DNA from: Syntrophobacterales bacterium
Lineage (GTDB): Bacteria > Desulfobacterota > Syntrophia > Syntrophales > UBA2210
Length of the DNA stretch: 43,083 bases
NCBI GenBank assembly: GCA_021163105.1
Contig: JAGGXJ010000148.1
Span: 1 to 43,083 of the forward strand
Direction of reading: 5' to 3'
In this document: positions 18,438-28,111 of the stretch, one piece after another
How positions within the stretch are numbered: the first letter of the stretch is position 1
Layout of the letters: every line of letters starts with the position of its first letter
Notes under the pieces: generated by a model
What the model saw: the letters and a program-made list of their open reading frames with translations, nothing else
Told to the model about the DNA's origin: nothing
Database searches by the model: none
Translations under genes and position numbers: made by a program

Positions 18438-19475
18438 TTATTTTTCTGCTTTTTCTTCCAATTTATCTATTCTTTTTAACAGGGATTTTAGAGTCTTTCT
18501 CATCTCCGGCAGTTTCGGCAAACATGCCTGCATCCGGAGCCAGCTGCGATGCGGCATGTGAGGTGTGCCGGACACTATCTGATTTGAAGAGACATTTTCA
18601 TGGACACCCGACTGGGCTCCGACCATGACATTATCTCCTATGGTTATGTGCCCGACAAGTCCAACCTGCCCCCCGAGTATTACACTCTTTCCCAATTTTG
18701 TGCTTCCGGAAATGCCGACCTGGGCAACAACAATAGAGTTTTCACCAATGACCACATTGTGAGCGATCTGGACCAGGTTATCAATCTTGGCCCCTCTTTT
18801 TATCCATGTTTTTCCCAGCGTTCCTCGATCTATGGTGGTATTTGCTCCGACCTCAACATCATCATCTATCTGAACTATTCCCACCTGAAGCACCTTGCGG
18901 TTGTCGGCCCCCGGATTCGCGAAGCCGAATCCATCCGCTCCTATAATGACTCCAGCGTGAAGGATCACCCTTTCCCCGATCCTGCATTTCTTATATACTA
19001 CAACGCTTGGGTATAATATGGAGTCTTCCCCAACGATTACGTCATTGCCCACAAAAACACCGGGGTAAAGCACAGCCCCACTTCCTATCCTGGCCCTCTT
19101 GCCGATGTACACCCCTGGATAGATGGCGACATTTTCCCCGATCTCAGCACCCGTTTCAATAAAGGCATCACCACTTATTCCTCCAGCAACAGGTTCGTCC
19201 GGGTAGAGAAGCGTGAGCGCCATGGCCATGGCGGTGTAAGGATCTTCCGTGACAATCAGATTTTTATCAGGGCTTACAATCCCGGGTGAAACAAGAATTG
19301 CCGACGCACGGGTTTCATCGAGCCTGTCCCTGTATCTTGGATTTGAGATGAAGGTAAGATCTCCCTCGCCCGCCTCATCTATACCACGCACACTGGAGAC
19401 AACTATATCGGCATTTCCCACCACCGTGCCGCCCACATATTCCGCAATCTCTTTTAGCTGTTTTCCGACCGTCAT
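18438..19475 (-). CDS. lpxD: UDP-3-O-(3-hydroxyacyl)glucosamine N-acyltransferase
   Basis: 345 aa hexapeptide protein; [66 protein letters not shown]. Confidence 0.96.
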   Translation of the reverse strand: MTVGKQLKEIAEYVGGTVVGNADIVVSSVRGIDEAGEGDLTFISNPRYRDRLDETRASAILVSPGIVSPDKNLIVTEDPYTAMAMALTLLYPDEPVAGGISGDAFIETGAEIGENVAIYPGVYIGKRARIGSGAVLYPGVFVGNDVIVGEDSILYPSVVVYKKCRIGERVILHAGVIIGADGFGFANPGADNRKVLQVGIVQIDDDVEVGANTTIDRGTLGKTWIKRGAKIDNLVQIAHNVVIGENSIVVAQVGISGSTKLGKSVILGGQVGLVGHITIGDNVMVGAQSGVHENVSSNQIVSGTPHMPHRSWLRMQACLPKLPEMRKTLKSLLKRIDKLEEKAEK

Positions 19476-19489
19476 TTGAATCCTGATAT

Positions 19490-20020
19490 CTACTTCTTGG
19501 AATTATATTCCCTGTTATATTCCTCTATTACTTTTTTCGTTATATCATTCGCCGGAGAATGAAAGATAAGACCCGCGGTGCTCACGTCCATTATGCACGC
19601 ATACCCCCCCTTTTTACCGATGCTGTTCGCGATCTTGAACACCTCGGGAATCAGTTTCTGGGAAAGTTTCTGCTCTCTTGATCTCATCTCTTCATTGGCA
19701 TCTTCGATGGATCTCTTATAATCCCTGTATGCTTTCTGGTAGACAAGCTCTTTTTCCTTGTAAGCGCTTTCTGCCATGACAGCGCGTTGTTTTTCCAGAT
19801 CAGACTTCATCTTTTTAAGAGCAGCTTCCTTTCCCTGTATATCTGCTTTTTTCTTTTCGACAAACTTCTTTAGATCCACGGTCGCAGCCTTTCCTGCATC
19901 CGAGTTAACAATGATATTTTTCATATTGATAAATCCTATCTTTCCCGCCCCGGCAGAGCAAACACCTACCAATATAAAAGAAACAACAACTAAAAGACTT
20001 ATAACCTTTTTCATGAACAA
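19490..20020 (-). CDS. OmpH/Skp family periplasmic chaperone
   Basis: 176 aa; signal peptide, [52 protein letters not shown]; between bamA and lpxD. Confidence 0.88.
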   Translation of the reverse strand: MFMKKVISLLVVVSFILVGVCSAGAGKIGFINMKNIIVNSDAGKAATVDLKKFVEKKKADIQGKEAALKKMKSDLEKQRAVMAESAYKEKELVYQKAYRDYKRSIEDANEEMRSREQKLSQKLIPEVFKIANSIGKKGGYACIMDVSTAGLIFHSPANDITKKVIEEYNREYNSKK

Positions 20021-20103
20021 AAACCCCCTATTGTAATTTGTTGAGTCTGTTGATTAATAATTGCCTTGTAATTTTACGGATCCATCAATTTTGACGACGG
20101 AGT

Positions 20104-22761
20104 CTACATAAACATACCTATCGTAAACTCCCACCTGCTCTGAGGTTCAAGATCTTTTCTGTCGAGAACATATCCCCATTCCAGTCTCAATGGGCCTATC
20201 GGAGAATACCAGCGCACCCCGGCTCCCGCTGTTCTTCGCATGTCATCCAGATAATAACCACTGTTCCACGCATTGCCTGTATCGAAGAATACCACCCCTC
20301 TCAGGCCGGCATCTTTGATAAGGGGAAAGACAACTTCCGCGTTGAAATTCAGCATGGTCGCACCGCCTATGGTATCACCTTCCGAATCTACCGGCCCAAC
20401 TTCTCTTAACCCCCTGAGAGAATTTATTCCACCCAGGTAGAAACGTTCGAAAACAGGAACCTCTTTTCCCTCAAGCCCCTGCACATAACCAATCTTTCCA
20501 TGAATGCCGAATACAGTATCCAGCGGCATGGAAAAAAACCATCTTGAATCGGCGATATATTTCGCGAAACTGACGTCTCCCTGAAAGATCGTTCCCACCA
20601 CTTCCGTGGAAATGCTGTTTTTAGAACCTTTTGTGGCAAACATTATATCATCCGTTGTATTTCGTGAGAGCGTTAGCGTAACGCCGCTTGAGGTGGTTTC
20701 CCCTTCCTGGTCCTTTATATATTGCGAGGCGGTGTCTTCTATATTTGTGATATCATCTATTGACAAATTGTAACCAATATAGCCCATTACATATTCAAAG
20801 AGAGGATAACCTAGCGTCGCGCCGAAACCCTGTGTGTGCAAATCGTATGAGTCATAATCCCGTTCCGTGTCCCATATCTCAAATTTACTCCACAGTGGCA
20901 TATCAAACAGCCAGGGCTCCACGAAAGACAGCTCATAGCTCGTTTTCGTTGATCCAAAGTAACCATTTAGGCTCAATGTCTGTCCTCTTCCGAAGAGATT
21001 TTGCTCGGATACCTGGGCCATGAAAACCATTTTATCTACCGCGCTGTATCCGGCGCCCACACTGAACATGCCGGTGGATTTTTCTCTGACGTGGACGTCG
21101 ATATCCATAAGACTTTCATTGGCTCCCTTTTCCGTCTTGAAATTTACCTCTTCAAAATATCTGAGCCTGTTCAGCTTCATATAACTTGTCTTGAGTTTGC
21201 TGCTGTCATAGAGATCTTTTTCCACAACAGCAAGTTGCCTGCGTATTACCTTGTCCCTCGTTATGGTGTTACCCGTTATGGATATAGTATTGATATATAC
21301 AAGATCACCCTTATCTATATTGTAGGTTATATTAATCTTTTGTTCATCATCCCTGGGTACGGTTCGCGTAGTAATGTTGGCATAGGCATAGCCCTCTTTA
21401 CTGCAAGCCCGCGTCAACATATCAACATCCTTTATTATGGCTTCTCTGTCAAAATAATCTTTTTCGGTAATCTGAAGCTGCGGTATCAGTTCAGACCGGG
21501 GGACGGTAAGAGTATCGCCAGTAATTATCACATTGCCAACCCTGAATTGTTTTCCCTCGATTATGGGTATCTTAACGTATATCCACTCTTCATCCTGGGT
21601 GATCTCCGGTTCACCGATTTTGGCATTGATGTACCCGTTGTTCAGGTAAAAAACCGTCAGCCTGTTGGCGTCCTGTTTTAACTTAGCTTCATCGAACACA
21701 CCGGAATCAGTAATAAAGTGCAACATACTCCACTCCGAGGTTTCCATCATGTCACTCAGTTCTTCGTCCGTATACGCCTTGTTTCCCTCAAAGGTAATCT
21801 CTTTTATATAGAGTTCTTTGTTTTCAATTATGTTAAATACTATCCTGACACCCTTTTTGTTTTCATCTGTGTTGTATTTAACCTCAGCATTGAGATACCC
21901 TTTATTCTTGTAAAGGGCTTTTATACTCTCCATGTCCGACTTCAATCTGCTCAAATTGAGCAGTTGTTTTCTTTTAACAGAGATTACCCCTTCTATATCC
22001 TCTGTCTCTATATCGTCATTTCCCTCAATATCTACGCTTGTTATCAAAGGCATCTCTTCCAGTGTGAAGTTTATAACCTTTCCCTCACGCGTAGTTGTAA
22101 CCCTGGCCGCGACGTTCTTGAAGTAACCCAGCTTGTATATGGCCTTTATATCGGATGAAAGTCCCTGCCTTGAGAGAAGTTTGCCTTTTGTGCTTTGCAG
22201 GACATTATAGATGGCATCATCTTCGATCCGGAAATTTCCCGTGAACTTTATCTCCACAATCCTTTGACGGCTAAGTATCTTCAGAAGAATATCATTATTC
22301 AACCGCGAGGCCAGGTCATCCATGTTATTGCCCTGTGCAAAGATATTCCAGCGATGCCCGCTTTCGATGTTTACCACTCCAACGTCAGCGCTCAACATGT
22401 CGCCCAGTTTTGTGAGACTCCCCACAATCGCAAAGTCGGCGCCCGTATTTTCTCCAACAGCAACAGCCAGCCGGTCATCCATCTTCTTTCCCTCAATCAG
22501 CCCCTCAAAAGTCTCCTTTCTGATGATCTCTATATGTCCGGATTTTATCAGTTCGGCCATCAGTCTGTCGGCTATCTGATTCTGCAGCAAAAGAACATTT
22601 TCGCTGCTGTGTATCTCAAACGGGAGAAAGACGACTTTCTCGGCGCTTTCCTTTTCAATGGAGGAGTGCGTAGCGGAAAAAACACTTACGGGGAGAAATA
22701 TAAGTAATATTGCCATGACAAAGATGCATTTCCTGCGTCTAAATATCATAAGTCTTTCCAT
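20104..22761 (-). CDS. bamA: Outer membrane protein assembly factor BamA with extra N-terminal domain
   Basis: 885 aa; multiple POTRA repeats, C-terminal barrel with RFYLGGINSLRGL, FFDTGNAWN, GAGVRWYSPIGPLRLEWGY...FTIGMFM; about 130 aa precede the first POTRA. Confidence 0.93.
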   Translation of the reverse strand: MERLMIFRRRKCIFVMAILLIFLPVSVFSATHSSIEKESAEKVVFLPFEIHSSENVLLLQNQIADRLMAELIKSGHIEIIRKETFEGLIEGKKMDDRLAVAVGENTGADFAIVGSLTKLGDMLSADVGVVNIESGHRWNIFAQGNNMDDLASRLNNDILLKILSRQRIVEIKFTGNFRIEDDAIYNVLQSTKGKLLSRQGLSSDIKAIYKLGYFKNVAARVTTTREGKVINFTLEEMPLITSVDIEGNDDIETEDIEGVISVKRKQLLNLSRLKSDMESIKALYKNKGYLNAEVKYNTDENKKGVRIVFNIIENKELYIKEITFEGNKAYTDEELSDMMETSEWSMLHFITDSGVFDEAKLKQDANRLTVFYLNNGYINAKIGEPEITQDEEWIYVKIPIIEGKQFRVGNVIITGDTLTVPRSELIPQLQITEKDYFDREAIIKDVDMLTRACSKEGYAYANITTRTVPRDDEQKINITYNIDKGDLVYINTISITGNTITRDKVIRRQLAVVEKDLYDSSKLKTSYMKLNRLRYFEEVNFKTEKGANESLMDIDVHVREKSTGMFSVGAGYSAVDKMVFMAQVSEQNLFGRGQTLSLNGYFGSTKTSYELSFVEPWLFDMPLWSKFEIWDTERDYDSYDLHTQGFGATLGYPLFEYVMGYIGYNLSIDDITNIEDTASQYIKDQEGETTSSGVTLTLSRNTTDDIMFATKGSKNSISTEVVGTIFQGDVSFAKYIADSRWFFSMPLDTVFGIHGKIGYVQGLEGKEVPVFERFYLGGINSLRGLREVGPVDSEGDTIGGATMLNFNAEVVFPLIKDAGLRGVVFFDTGNAWNSGYYLDDMRRTAGAGVRWYSPIGPLRLEWGYVLDRKDLEPQSRWEFTIGMFM

Positions 22762-23407
22762 CCTTCAGGTTGATAATGCGAGACATGTTATCTGCAAGTA
22801 ATCTGTTGTGAGTAACTACAATGAGAGTGGTATTCTCTGTTCTGCCAAGGTCTAAAAGCAAGTCTTGTACCCTCTCTCCAGTTTTCATATCAAGATTTCC
22901 CGTAGGCTCATCAGCCAGGATTACATCCGGATTCATCATTAACGCCCTTGCTATGGCAACCCGTTGCTGCTCGCCTCCGGAAAGTTCGCCCGGTTTGTGG
23001 GCCAACCTATCACCAAGCCCCACCTTCGTCAAGATAATCTCCCCTTCCTTAAAGGCATATTCTTTCTGCGCCCCGTTTATCAGGGCGGGCATGGCGGTGT
23101 TCTCCAGGGCGGTGAATTCGGGAAGCAGATGGTAAGACTGGAAGACAAAGCCTATCTTTTTATTTCTAAATTCAGCACGTCCGGGTTCATCCAATTCGAA
23201 GATATCAGCGCCGTCAAAGAGCACGCGACCGGAAGTCGGATGATCAAGCGCCCCGAGTATCTGAAGGAACGTAGTCTTACCGGTACCGGAAGCACCCAGA
23301 ATTGCCAGAGACTCCCCCCTGGCAATACTGCAATCGATTCCCTTTAACACCTCAATCCGGGTTCCATTCTTCATGAAGGTTTTGGTCAGTTGCTGGATTT
23401 CTATCAT
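22739..23407 (-). CDS. lolD: Lipoprotein-releasing system ATP-binding protein
   Basis: 222 aa; GASGTGKTTFLQILGALDHPTSGRV, LSGGEQQRVAIARALMMNPDVILADEPTGNLD; adjacent to lolC/E. Confidence 0.92.
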   Translation of the reverse strand: MIEIQQLTKTFMKNGTRIEVLKGIDCSIARGESLAILGASGTGKTTFLQILGALDHPTSGRVLFDGADIFELDEPGRAEFRNKKIGFVFQSYHLLPEFTALENTAMPALINGAQKEYAFKEGEIILTKVGLGDRLAHKPGELSGGEQQRVAIARALMMNPDVILADEPTGNLDMKTGERVQDLLLDLGRTENTTLIVVTHNRLLADNMSRIINLKDGKTYDI

Positions 23408-23424
23408 CTCACGCTACCTGCTTC

Positions 23425-24678
23425 CTATTCATACCTCAACGCTTCCGCAGGATCCAGCCTTGAGGCCCTCCACGATGGATATATCGACGCCAGAAAGCAT
23501 ATGAGCATTGCCGCAATGACTATAACAATGACATCACCATAGTTTATCTTAGAGGGAAGCTCGTTCAGATAATAGACATCCTTAGGAAGTATCTTGAAAC
23601 CGAAGAGATTTTCCATTGCCCGGCTTATCCATTCCAGGTTCAACGCGACAGTAATCCCTGCAATGCAGCCCAGGATGATCCCGATTGCCCCTATAACAAC
23701 CCCCTCTATCATGAATAGTTTCATGATGCCCCTTGCGGTGGCGCCCATTGATTTCAATATGGCTATATCTCTGGACTTTTCCATAACCGTCATAATCAGT
23801 GTGGTTATTATATTGAAGGCGGCGACGATCACAATCAGGCTGAGAATGATAAACATAACTCTTTTTTCAAGCTTGAGTGCCGAAAAAAGGTTCTTGTTCA
23901 TTTCTATCCAGCTTCTTGCCCAGTAGGGATATCCAAGTTTTTCTTGGATAGTCTTTGCAATTTTGCCCGCCCCGTAGATGTCATCCACCTTTATTTCGAG
24001 CCCGGTAACCGTATTCTTCATGCCGAGAAACTTCTTGCAATTCTCAAGCGACATGAAGACCAGTGATGAATCATACTCATATGAACCTGAATCAAAGATA
24101 CCCACTACACTGAACTTCTTAATCTTGGGGACAATTCCCATAGGGGTGGAAATTCCCATGGGAAGCAATATTTCCACCGTGTCGAAAAGCAAAACCCCCA
24201 GATTCTGTGCCAGTTCCTTCCCTATAACAACCCCGGGTAGATCTGTCGTATTGCTCCTGCCGGAGAGATAGTCAATCTTCCCATCCTTCATCTTTCCAAG
24301 ATTTATAACATCGGCGGACGTTTCGACCGACATGCCGCGCAATACCGCGCCCGTTACCCGCCCCCTGTTCTTTATCATAATCTGTCCATATATGAACGGG
24401 GTGGAGGCCACAACGCCGTCAACCGATTCGATTTTCTTCATGATTTCTTCATGGTCTTCCATTCCTCCGGTGTATTCCATAAGAACAATGTGAGAATTTA
24501 TTCCCAGGATTTTGTCGCGAAGCTCAATCTCAAAACCGTTCATGACAGCCAGCACAATAATAAGCGCGGCAACTCCCAGGAAGATACCTGCCACTGATAT
24601 AAACGTGTTGGCTGATATGAAGGTTTGTTTTCTTTTTGCCCGGAGATAACGCAGGCCTATGAAGAGCTCATACGACAT
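23425..24678 (-). CDS. Lipoprotein-releasing ABC transporter permease (LolC/LolE family)
   Basis: 417 aa; LFIGLRYLRAKRKQTFISANTFISVAGIFLGVAALIIVLAVMNGFE, C-terminal YPSWRASRLDPAEALRYE. Confidence 0.93.
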   Translation of the reverse strand: MSYELFIGLRYLRAKRKQTFISANTFISVAGIFLGVAALIIVLAVMNGFEIELRDKILGINSHIVLMEYTGGMEDHEEIMKKIESVDGVVASTPFIYGQIMIKNRGRVTGAVLRGMSVETSADVINLGKMKDGKIDYLSGRSNTTDLPGVVIGKELAQNLGVLLFDTVEILLPMGISTPMGIVPKIKKFSVVGIFDSGSYEYDSSLVFMSLENCKKFLGMKNTVTGLEIKVDDIYGAGKIAKTIQEKLGYPYWARSWIEMNKNLFSALKLEKRVMFIILSLIVIVAAFNIITTLIMTVMEKSRDIAILKSMGATARGIMKLFMIEGVVIGAIGIILGCIAGITVALNLEWISRAMENLFGFKILPKDVYYLNELPSKINYGDVIVIVIAAMLICFLASIYPSWRASRLDPAEALRYE

Positions 24679-24873
24679 ATTCTGGAAACCTGTATTATGA
24701 CTGTTGACATAATCGACCTATCCCGACGAGTCGAGAGATCAGCCCGAAAGGGTCAAGGGGACACAATTGTTGCACTTTGGTGGAGAAACAGCAACTGTTA
24801 GGTCAAGCATGGGTTCAGAATGTGCCATATCCTCGTTTTTCCCTGACAGTCTTCAGCCCACAGCCTAATCTCC

Positions 24874-26367
24874 CTAAGTAGTTGCTTTCATTTTTGCTCT
24901 CATGTGCGGAAACAATATAACATCCCGTATGGATGGCGAATTGGTAAAAAGCATCACAAGCCGGTCTATCCCTATTCCTTCGCCTGCGGTTGGGGGCATG
25001 CTGTATTCCAGAGCGCCGATATAATCTTCGTCCATTTCATGAGCCTCCTCGTTTCCAGCCTCTCTTTCTCTCAACTGCATGGCAAACCTGTTTCTCTGGT
25101 CCTCAGGATCATTGAGCTCTGAAAAGGCGTTGGCAAGCTCCCTGCCATAAATATAAAGCTCGAAACGATCGGTAAATTCGCTGTTACCGGCGCTTTTTCT
25201 CGAAAGGGGTGACACCTCTATAGGATAACTTGTGACAAATGTCGGCTGTACAAGTTTGCTTTCCGCCACCTCCTCGAATATAGCCACTATAATTTTTCCC
25301 AGCGGTTCGTCGTCTTCGACTGGCATTCCCATGCTCCTTGCGTATTGGGCGGCCTTTACGCGGTCTTCCAGGATATCCGGTGTGGTATCTGAATACTTCA
25401 GGATAGCTTCTTTCACTGTCAGGCGCTGCCAAGGACGGCTGAGATCAATTTCAGTGTCCTGATAATCAAAGCTGAGGGAACCGAAAACCTCCATGGCAAC
25501 TAACGTTATCATTTCCTCTGTCATAACTATCAGGTCTTCGTAAGTAGCGTATGCCTGATAAAACTCCATCATGGTAAATTCCGGATTGTGAGAGGTTGAT
25601 ATGCCCTCATTTCTGAAATTTCTGTTTATCTCAAAGACCCTTTCAAGTCCTCCAACGATAAGGCGTTTCAAGTAAAGTTCCGGCGCTATCCTGAGATAGA
25701 GATCCATATCCAGGGCATTGTGATATGTCTTAAAGGGTCGCGCAACCGCACCGCCGGCCATAGATTGCATCATGGGAGTTTCCACTTCAAGAAAATCCCT
25801 TTTCTGCATAAAATCGCGAATAAGTTTTATGATCCTGCTTCTTGTATAAAAAACTTTCTTGACGGCAGGATTCATTATAAGATCAAGATGTCTCTGTCTG
25901 TATCTGGCTTCGACATCGGTGAGACCGTGCCATTTCTCCGGCAATGGCCTTACAGACTTTGACAGGAGCCGTATCTCTTCGGCCTCAACGGTAAGTTCGC
26001 CGGTTTTTGTCTTAAGGAGACTCCCTGAAATGAAAACCATATCTCCAACATCAAATTTCTTGAAGATGGAGTATCTATCTATGCCGACTTTATCCCTTGC
26101 TATGTATCCCTGTATCCGTCCATCTCTATCCTGGATACTTACGAACGCGGCTTTGCCGAAGTTTCGTATTGCCATCAGCCTTCCAGCCAACGCAAACTTT
26201 TCGTCAATTCCCTTAAGATCTTCGTTATCCATATCGCCGAATCGGTCGATAACAGATTTAGTCGTGGCGGTTACGCTCACATCATTCGGATACAGCTCAA
26301 CCCCCATGGACCTCAGCGATTCTATCTTTTCCTTCCTTTTCCGCAGTAACTCACTCTTCTCATTCAT
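24874..26367 (-). CDS. lysS: Lysyl-tRNA synthetase, class II
   Basis: 497 aa; RYRQRHLDLIMNP, FLEVETPMMQSMAGGAVARPFKTYHNALDMDLYLRIAPELYLKRLIVGG, GEGIGIDRLVMLFT. Confidence 0.97.
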   Translation of the reverse strand: MNEKSELLRKRKEKIESLRSMGVELYPNDVSVTATTKSVIDRFGDMDNEDLKGIDEKFALAGRLMAIRNFGKAAFVSIQDRDGRIQGYIARDKVGIDRYSIFKKFDVGDMVFISGSLLKTKTGELTVEAEEIRLLSKSVRPLPEKWHGLTDVEARYRQRHLDLIMNPAVKKVFYTRSRIIKLIRDFMQKRDFLEVETPMMQSMAGGAVARPFKTYHNALDMDLYLRIAPELYLKRLIVGGLERVFEINRNFRNEGISTSHNPEFTMMEFYQAYATYEDLIVMTEEMITLVAMEVFGSLSFDYQDTEIDLSRPWQRLTVKEAILKYSDTTPDILEDRVKAAQYARSMGMPVEDDEPLGKIIVAIFEEVAESKLVQPTFVTSYPIEVSPLSRKSAGNSEFTDRFELYIYGRELANAFSELNDPEDQRNRFAMQLREREAGNEEAHEMDEDYIGALEYSMPPTAGEGIGIDRLVMLFTNSPSIRDVILFPHMRAKMKATT

Positions 26368-26443
26368 CAGCCAACCCCTTAAACGTAAAGCAACCCTAAC
26401 TATATCCTTTTCTATATTTAGTCAAGGGTTTTGAGAAAAAGGA

Positions 26444-26472
26444 TTGACAAAAAAACTCTATAATAATAGCAT
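26444..26472 (+). promoter_or_regulatory. Candidate sigma70-type promoter for the plus-strand operon
   Basis: TTGACA (26444-26449), 17-bp spacer, TAGCAT (26467-26472), in the lysS/rfaE1 divergent intergenic region; -10 matches only 4/6. Confidence 0.35.
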
Positions 26473-26559
26473 GCTGGCCATGTTCGCACATGGAGATTAT
26501 CTGTAGAATCTAATTGGAATAGTTATTTTACCGTCTGTGGTGTTGAAGAGTGTTGTATA

Positions 26560-27561
26560 ATGAAAGATATTATAAATAAAAAGAGAGCTCTCGATATTAT
26601 CAGCCGTTTTCACAGTTCGAAGGTGATGATAGTCGGAGACGTTATGATTGACCAGTTTATCTGGGGAAAGGTATCGCGTATTTCACCGGAGGCTCCTGTG
26701 CCCGTGGTGAAGGTCACATCTGAGAGCCTTCTCCTGGGTGGCTGTGCCAATGTGTTGAACAATGTGTTCTCTATGGGAGGAAAAGTTGCGGTCTCCGGCA
26801 TTGTCGGATCAGACAACATGGGCATCTGGCTGGTGGATAAGCTGGAAAAGATGAACATTGATACAGCCGGTATCATCGTGGAACATGGACGTCCCACCAT
26901 AGTAAAAACGAGAGTTGTTGCGCACAGCCAGCAGGTGGTAAGATTTGACAGAGAAGACAAAAGACCGGTTTCCAGGGACAGTCTTCAAAAAATAATAGAA
27001 TACGTAGACTCGATGAAAGATAGTCTGGGAGCCGTGGTTATCTCGGATTACAACAAGGGAGTATTTTCAGAAGAACTTGTTAATGGAATAAAGGGAATAA
27101 CATCGGAGAGGGGAATACTTTTGTGTATTGATCCCAAGCAGAGTGATTTTTCTCTTTATCGCGGATCTGACCTGATAACACCCAACCACCAGGAGATGGA
27201 ACGCGCGCTCGGCATGGAACTTGAGACCACTGATGATATTACAAAGGGTGGCAGGACGCTTATCAAGAGATTCGATTTCGGCGCCCTGCTGGTAACGAGG
27301 GGCGAAGAGGGAATGAGCCTCTTTGAAAATGACGGCAGCGTCACTCACATTCCGACTGTTGCAAGAAATGTCTTCGATGTAACCGGCGCCGGCGATACGG
27401 TGATAGGGGTATTTGCTCTTTGTGCCGCGGCGGGTGCAACATTCAAGGAGGCCTCTGCCCTGGCCAACCATGCAGCTGGTATCACTGTAGGCAAGGTGGG
27501 CACAGCGCCGGTCTATCAAAATGAGTTGAAAAAATATTATGAGCAAGCCAGCCCTTCCTGA
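26560..27561 (+). CDS. rfaE1: D-glycero-beta-D-manno-heptose-7-phosphate kinase (RfaE1, kinase domain only)
   Basis: 333 aa PfkB-type; VMIVGDVMIDQFIWGKVSRISPEAPVPVVKV, FDVTGAGDTVIGVFALCAAAG; no nucleotidyltransferase domain follows. Confidence 0.92.
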   Translation: MKDIINKKRALDIISRFHSSKVMIVGDVMIDQFIWGKVSRISPEAPVPVVKVTSESLLLGGCANVLNNVFSMGGKVAVSGIVGSDNMGIWLVDKLEKMNIDTAGIIVEHGRPTIVKTRVVAHSQQVVRFDREDKRPVSRDSLQKIIEYVDSMKDSLGAVVISDYNKGVFSEELVNGIKGITSERGILLCIDPKQSDFSLYRGSDLITPNHQEMERALGMELETTDDITKGGRTLIKRFDFGALLVTRGEEGMSLFENDGSVTHIPTVARNVFDVTGAGDTVIGVFALCAAAGATFKEASALANHAAGITVGKVGTAPVYQNELKKYYEQASPS

Positions 27562-28108
27562 ACCGGTGAAATTAATATCCAGCATATTTTCCGGAAGCAG
27601 AGACATATTGAACAAAACTATAATAAGCCTGTCGGAGAAATTTGGAAAGCTTGATTATATAAGCGCTCTTATTCCTTTTGAATATACCGATTACTACGCA
27701 AAGGAATCAGGGACTTCCCTTATCAGGCGGTTTATATCTTTTGAAAATCTTGTGTCGCCGGACACGCTTCCCGACATAAAGTTGTTCACAAACAAGGTGG
27801 AGGAAAACTTTATGAGAGATGGCAGCCGGCTTGTCAATATAGATCCGGGATATATATCACGAGCCCACCTGATTCTTGCCACCGGGAAGGCTTACACTCA
27901 CCGGCCATATATCAGGGATGGCATATATGCCGACCTGACGCTCATTTTTGTAAAACATACTTTTCGGAGTCTTGAGTGGACATACCCTGATTATTCAGAC
28001 AGAGACATGATAATGATGTTTAACAATATAAGAGAAAGGTACATGATTCAGGCTCAAGGGTTGAAAAATGATCAGATGCGGACCATGAGTTCTGAACAGG
28101 GAGAATAA
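27539..28108 (+). CDS. DUF4416 family protein
   Basis: 189 aa; PEPVKLISSIFSGSRDIL...IPFEYTDYYAKE...NIDPGYISRAHLILATGKAYTHRPYIRDGIYADLTLIF...FRSLEWTYPDY. Confidence 0.82.
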   Translation: MSKPALPEPVKLISSIFSGSRDILNKTIISLSEKFGKLDYISALIPFEYTDYYAKESGTSLIRRFISFENLVSPDTLPDIKLFTNKVEENFMRDGSRLVNIDPGYISRAHLILATGKAYTHRPYIRDGIYADLTLIFVKHTFRSLEWTYPDYSDRDMIMMFNNIRERYMIQAQGLKNDQMRTMSSEQGE

Positions 28109-28111
28109 TCT

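Noticed and set aside
21001-21681. 226-aa plus-strand ORF
   Set aside because: Antisense to bamA, whose domains are unmistakable; no recognisable motifs on the opposite strand.
26444-26464. TTGACA followed by perfect TATAAT at 26459-26464
   Set aside because: The spacer is only 9 bp, incompatible with a standard sigma70 promoter; a 17-bp-spaced TAGCAT is listed instead with low confidence.
27067-27615. 182-aa minus-strand ORF
   Set aside because: Antisense to the rfaE1 kinase, which has clear PfkB motifs.
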